From: Muribaculaceae bacterium
GTDB lineage: Bacteria; Bacteroidota; Bacteroidia; Bacteroidales; Muribaculaceae
DNA: 64,000 nucleotides
Assembly (NCBI GenBank): GCA_014867205.1
Contig: WGUO01000019.1
Coordinates: 1 to 64,000, forward strand
Direction of reading: 5' to 3'
Below the pieces are notes generated by a model that was not told where the DNA came from, did no database searches, and saw nothing but the letters and a program-made list of their open reading frames with translations. Position numbers and translations under genes: made by a program. Of this stretch, positions 60,531 through 64,000 are shown piece after piece (within the stretch, counting starts at the first letter, position 1; every line of letters starts with the position of its first letter).

Positions 60531-61898
60531 ATGGCAACATCAAAGGCAAAAACCGCATACGTGTGCTCCAATTGCGGATATGACTCGCCGAAATGGCTTG
60601 GGAAGTGTCCGGGATGCGGCGAATGGAATACGTTTGTCGAGGAAAGGATTCAGCCGGCACGTGGGCGCGCAGCCAAGGGGCGTCTGGTCAAGAGCACTGC
60701 GCCTGTGCGTCTGTCCGAGATAGAGATCACGTCTGAGCAGCGAGTGCATATGCCCTCTGAGGAGCTGAACCGCGTGCTTGGCGGCGGTCTGGTGGCCGGC
60801 AGCCTGACTCTGATTGGTGGCGAGCCGGGCATCGGTAAGTCCACTTTGCTTCTGCAGAACATCCTCTCTATCCGCAACCGCCGTATACTGTATGTCTCGG
60901 GCGAGGAGTCTGCCTCACAGCTGAGGCTTCGCGCTGACAGGCTCGGCAAGGTTGCCGACAATACCTATATATTGTGCGAGACAAGTCTTGATGCCATATT
61001 TGAGCACATAGGGAACGTGAAGCCAGAGCTCCTTGTGGTCGATTCAATACAGACGATCTGTTCTTCGGAGATAGATTCGGCTGCCGGGAGTGTGTCGCAG
61101 GTGCGCGAGTGTGCCGCCTCGTTGCTTCGCTATGCCAAGGAGACGAATGTCCCCGTGATTCTTGTCGGGCATATTAATAAGGATGGAGCGATAGCAGGCC
61201 CCAAGGTTCTTGAGCATATAGTAGACACTGTGCTTCAGTTCGAGGGAGATCGGCAATATCTCTACCGCATATTGCGAACTGTCAAGAACAGGTTCGGCTC
61301 GACCTCGGAGATTGGAATCTACGAGATGGCGCAGCGCGGTCTGCGGGAGGTCCGGAATCCATCGGAGATGCTTCTCTCAGATAACCGTGACGAGGAGATG
61401 AGCGGGATAGCGATCGGTGTCACGATAGAGGGAGCAAGGCCGTTCATGGTCGAGGTGCAGGCTCTTGTGTCTTCGGCCGCATATGGCACACCGCAGCGTG
61501 CCGTGACAGGCTTTGACCAGCGGAGGCTGAACATGCTTCTCGCAGTGCTTGAGAAGCGTGCCCGCTTTAAGATAGGACAGAAGGATGTCTTCCTCAATAT
61601 GGCCGGAGGGCTCAAGGTCGTAGACCCGGCGATAGACCTTGCCGTCGTCGCGGCAGTGATGTCGTCCAACTTTGACCTGACTATACCGAGGCGCACGGCC
61701 TTTGCCGGAGAGGTGGGCCTCTCGGGCGAGGTGCGCACTGTCACTCGCATAGAGCAGCGGGTGGCCGAGGCTGAGAAACTCGGCTTTGAGACAATCTATA
61801 TTCCCAAGGGGAACCTTAAAGGAGTCAAAGACAAGTTTACAATAGGCATTGTCGAGGTCTCGAAAGTCACTGACATGTTCCGCTCCCTGTTCGAGTGA
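60531..61898 (+). CDS. radA: DNA repair protein RadA (Sms)
   Basis: RecA-like ATPase of 455 residues that helps process recombination intermediates. N-terminal zinc finger with CSNC and CPGC (YVCSNCGYDSPKWLGKCPGC), Walker A GGEPGIGKSTLLLQ, the RadA-specific KNRFGSTSEIGIYEM, and a C-terminal Lon-protease-like domain (about 310-450). Full length and normal. The ftsE gene follows after about 150 bases from its own -7 box. Confidence 0.95.
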   Translation: MATSKAKTAYVCSNCGYDSPKWLGKCPGCGEWNTFVEERIQPARGRAAKGRLVKSTAPVRLSEIEITSEQRVHMPSEELNRVLGGGLVAGSLTLIGGEPGIGKSTLLLQNILSIRNRRILYVSGEESASQLRLRADRLGKVADNTYILCETSLDAIFEHIGNVKPELLVVDSIQTICSSEIDSAAGSVSQVRECAASLLRYAKETNVPVILVGHINKDGAIAGPKVLEHIVDTVLQFEGDRQYLYRILRTVKNRFGSTSEIGIYEMAQRGLREVRNPSEMLLSDNRDEEMSGIAIGVTIEGARPFMVEVQALVSSAAYGTPQRAVTGFDQRRLNMLLAVLEKRARFKIGQKDVFLNMAGGLKVVDPAIDLAVVAAVMSSNFDLTIPRRTAFAGEVGLSGEVRTVTRIEQRVAEAEKLGFETIYIPKGNLKGVKDKFTIGIVEVSKVTDMFRSLFE

Positions 61899-61980
61899 GA
61901 AACAGTTTGTCTTTCGTGATACGCTCACGTGTTTAAGATTCTTTTGACTAAAAGAGAACGTGACTTCCAAAAATTTTTAC

Positions 61981-61988
61981 TATCTTTG
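61981..61988 (+). promoter_or_regulatory. Probable -7 box for ftsE
   Basis: TATCTTTG matches TAnnTTTG, 58 bases before the chosen ftsE start. No clear -33 element. Confidence 0.45.
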
Positions 61989-62045
61989 TCACTCAAAGGC
62001 CCCGATGATGTGAATAATTTAATTTCGGGCCCGATGAATATTGCA

Positions 62046-62711
62046 ATGAGTGTTATCATAGATTACAAGAATGTCGAGGTTGACCGTGCTGAGCGCATGG
62101 TGCTCCATGACGTGACGTTCCAGGTGTCGGAGGGGGAGTTCTGTTATCTGGTGGGCCGTGTCGGCAGCGGCAAGAGCTCGCTGATGAAGACCATGTATGC
62201 AGATGTCCCGGTGCCTCGTGGTGATAAGGCGGAGGTGCTTGGATTTGATCTCCTGTCAATTAAGAAAAAGCAGATTCCCTATTTACGCAGGGCGATGGGA
62301 ATAGTGTTTCAGGATTTCCAGTTGCTTCAGGACCGCTCGGCGATGGCCAATCTCAGATTCGTGCTTGAGGCCACCGGATGGCGTTCGAAGCCGGAGATAG
62401 AGGCTCGGATCGAGGAGGTCCTGAAGGCGGTCGGCATGGAGAACAAGGGATACAAGATGCCGCATGAGTTGAGTGGCGGCGAGCAGCAGCGCATAGTGAT
62501 AGCCCGTGCGCTGCTCAACAGTCCTAAACTGATACTTGCCGACGAGCCCACCGGCAATCTTGACCCGCAGACGGGTTACCAGATCGTAAGCCTGCTTCAC
62601 AAACTCGCCGACGAGGGCACGAGCATACTGATGGCCACCCACAATCTGCAGATGGTCGAGGACTTCCCCGCCCGGGTGCTGAAGTGCATGGACAAGAGGC
62701 TTGAGAACTGA
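62046..62711 (+). CDS. ftsE: ABC transporter ATP-binding protein FtsE
   Basis: ATPase of 221 residues that with FtsX controls cell-wall hydrolases at the division site. Walker A reads VGRVGSGKSSLMKTMY; IVFQDFQLLQDRSAMANL and ELSGGEQQRIVIARALL are typical of FtsE. Walker B is LILADEPTGNLDP. The start at 62046 (MSVIIDYKNVEV) fits the family and lies after the likely transcription start; 62034 is an alternative, and the earlier frame start at 61929 is not supported. No ftsX is adjacent. Other ABC ATPases such as LolD are similar, but the phrase VGSGKSSLMKT and length favour FtsE. Confidence 0.85.
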   Translation: MSVIIDYKNVEVDRAERMVLHDVTFQVSEGEFCYLVGRVGSGKSSLMKTMYADVPVPRGDKAEVLGFDLLSIKKKQIPYLRRAMGIVFQDFQLLQDRSAMANLRFVLEATGWRSKPEIEARIEEVLKAVGMENKGYKMPHELSGGEQQRIVIARALLNSPKLILADEPTGNLDPQTGYQIVSLLHKLADEGTSILMATHNLQMVEDFPARVLKCMDKRLEN

Positions 62712-62779
62712 TGTTGAGTCTCAGAAACGGCTGATAAGCCATGCTCTGGAACATGATTAAAGAAAAAATTCCTTAAAAG

Positions 62780-62811
62780 TTTCCGTATAATCAAAATATG
62801 TAATATATTTG
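62780..62811 (+). promoter_or_regulatory. Promoter of mutA
   Basis: TTTC (62780-62783; one base off TTTG), 20 bases, then TATATTTG (62804-62811). Leader of about 95 bases; it contains a small stem (CTTCGG ... CCGAAG) but no recognised riboswitch. Confidence 0.6.
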
Positions 62812-62912
62812 CGACTTGAATGGGGATTGATTAAACGGCTTCGGTGCTTGCGGCCGAAGTCCGGAAATAAAAATTTATTGAAATATAGCTAATACCAATA
62901 AATACGCTTAAA

Positions 62913-64000
62913 ATGGCAGAAAAAAAAGAAACATTGTTCGACATGTTCCCGCCTGTCACCACCGATGAGTGGAAGGCGAAGATAACAGCCGACCTGAAGG
63001 GCGCCGACTTCGACCGTAAACTGGTTTGGCGCACCAACGAGGGCTTTAACGTTCAGCCCTTCTATCGTCGTGAGGATCTTGAGGGACTTCCGGCGCTCGA
63101 CACTATGCCGGGAGAGTTCCCGTACCTGCGCGGCACACGCGACAATAATGACTGGCTTGTGCGTCAGGCAGTGATCGGCGACACGGCTGAAGAGATGAAC
63201 GACCATGCGCTTCACATACTGAACCGTGGAGTTGAGTCGCTCGGTATCCGTCTGGGCAAGAACGTGAAGGCTGCTGATCTGGCTGTGGTTCTCAAGGACA
63301 TCGACCTCAAGAAGGTTGAGGTTAACATCGACTGCTGCCCCGGCTGTGCAGTAGAGGTGGCAAAAGAACTTGTAAGGCTTGTCAACGAGGCCGGCGCCGC
63401 AGATGAGTTCCGTGGCTCTGTTGGCTATAATCCCTTCAAGCGTCTTCTTAAGCATGGCCTCGCCTTCCCCAAGGATGCTGTTGCGGAGGGTAAGGCTCTT
63501 TACGAGGCTGTAAAGGAAGTAAAGGGTCTCCGTTGCTTTGCTGTTGACAGTTACATGTTCAACAATGCGGGCGCATATATTACTCAGGAACTCGGATATG
63601 CACTGGCATGGGGAGCGGAGTGGCTCACCATGATGACAGAGGCTGGCCTCAAGGCAGAAGAGGTTGCTTGCCGTGTCAAGTTCAACATGGGTATCTCATC
63701 CAACTATTTCATGGAGCTTGCCAAGTTCCGTGCCGGCCGTATGCTGTGGGCCGAGATCGTGAAGGCATACAATCCTGCCTGCGACTGCGCATGCAAGATG
63801 GCTGTGCATGCAGTGACAAGTGAGTTCAACCAGACTCTTTATGACTCGCACGTGAATCTGCTCCGTTCTATGACAGAGACGATGAGCGCCGCCCTCGCAG
63901 GCGTAGACTCTATCGAGACTCTGCCGTTCGACCGCTGCTACAAGCGTCCCGACGAGTTCAGCGAGCGTATCGCGCGCAACCAGCAGATTCTGCTTCGCGA
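62913..64000 (+). CDS. mutA: Methylmalonyl-CoA mutase small subunit, partial
   Basis: The frame opens at ATG 62913 and runs off the window, giving at least 362 residues. The N-terminus (LFDMFPPVTTDEWKAKITAD, LKGADFDRKLVWRTNEGFNV, QPFYRREDL) and LGYALAWGAEWL with FNMGISSNYFMELAKFRAGR match the small (beta, non-cobalamin-binding) subunit of two-gene methylmalonyl-CoA mutases; a full protein would be about 600-640 residues and be followed by mutB. It rearranges succinyl-CoA to (R)-methylmalonyl-CoA together with MutB. It feeds the epimerase and decarboxylase encoded at 3.0-7.4 kb. Own promoter upstream. Confidence 0.92.
   Translation, partial: MAEKKETLFDMFPPVTTDEWKAKITADLKGADFDRKLVWRTNEGFNVQPFYRREDLEGLPALDTMPGEFPYLRGTRDNNDWLVRQAVIGDTAEEMNDHALHILNRGVESLGIRLGKNVKAADLAVVLKDIDLKKVEVNIDCCPGCAVEVAKELVRLVNEAGAADEFRGSVGYNPFKRLLKHGLAFPKDAVAEGKALYEAVKEVKGLRCFAVDSYMFNNAGAYITQELGYALAWGAEWLTMMTEAGLKAEEVACRVKFNMGISSNYFMELAKFRAGRMLWAEIVKAYNPACDCACKMAVHAVTSEFNQTLYDSHVNLLRSMTETMSAALAGVDSIETLPFDRCYKRPDEFSERIARNQQILLR

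Noticed and set aside
62812..62912. Possible cobalamin riboswitch in the mutA leader
   Set aside because: The leader is only about 100 bases and has no B12-box-like sequence; one small stem is not enough.

Overview
The window looks like chromosome from a gut Bacteroidales bacterium, most likely of the family Muribaculaceae or a close relative (family level is inference). Support comes from serine palmitoyltransferase (bacterial sphingolipids), a fused LpxC/FabZ in an lpxD-lpxC/fabZ-lpxA cluster, a methylmalonyl-CoA/propionate pathway, Por-type C-terminal sorting tails, lipoproteins with acidic residues after the lipid cysteine, and many promoters of the Bacteroidota type (TTTG, 19-20 bases, TAnnTTTG). 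Ribosome binding sites are mostly absent or weak, as is usual in this phylum. No tRNA, rRNA, CRISPR array, insertion sequence, integrase or phage gene was seen.

Layout. 0.2-7.4 kb: spt, a pRiA4b ORF-3-like protein, a small unknown gene, then a five-gene minus-strand operon (methylmalonyl-CoA epimerase plus the four-part sodium-pumping methylmalonyl-CoA decarboxylase). 7.8-11 kb: lipid A operon lpxD-lpxC/fabZ-lpxA. 11-16.7 kb: an unusual dehydrogenase ending in a zinc-ribbon-like motif, a membrane protein, an FKBP isomerase, a NUDIX hydrolase and a secreted GH35 beta-galactosidase. 16.9-20.3 kb: two adjacent Omp28-like secreted proteins, one with a CGWC thioredoxin-type motif and one without. 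20.4-29 kb: AraC regulator, EamA transporter, a rubredoxin of 55 residues, a Fur-family regulator, DUF1015 protein, a secreted Ntn-type amidohydrolase, thioesterase, dprA and uridine phosphorylase. 29-32.4 kb: a very large secreted alpha-amylase interrupted by one in-frame TAG between two catalytic regions. 32.7-34.5 kb: dehydrogenase, PAS protein and lipoprotein.

34.8-58 kb is the most interesting part: a 20-gene minus-strand surface-polysaccharide locus, with an SPFH gene 39 bases behind it. It starts from a clear promoter with a 330-base leader and holds Wza, Wzc, Wzx and Wzy homologues, only one recognisable glycosyltransferase (GT56/WecF-like), two sugar aminotransferases, and a set closely resembling Campylobacter PglF/PglE/PglD/PglC (bacillosamine synthesis and priming). 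In its middle sits a small acyl-chain pathway: two acyl carrier proteins, two KAS III enzymes, two short-chain reductases and one AMP-forming acyl ligase, followed by an ATP-grasp ligase and a polysaccharide deacetylase. I infer that the locus makes a short-repeat polysaccharide of 4-amino-4,6-dideoxy sugars whose amino groups may carry a dedicated beta-hydroxyacyl or amino-acid group.

58-64 kb: DUF4491 protein, a surface lipoprotein, malate dehydrogenase, radA, ftsE, and the start of the small subunit of methylmalonyl-CoA mutase (mutA), cut by the window end. Together with the 3-7.4 kb operon, mutA and mdh give much of the succinate-to-propionate route.
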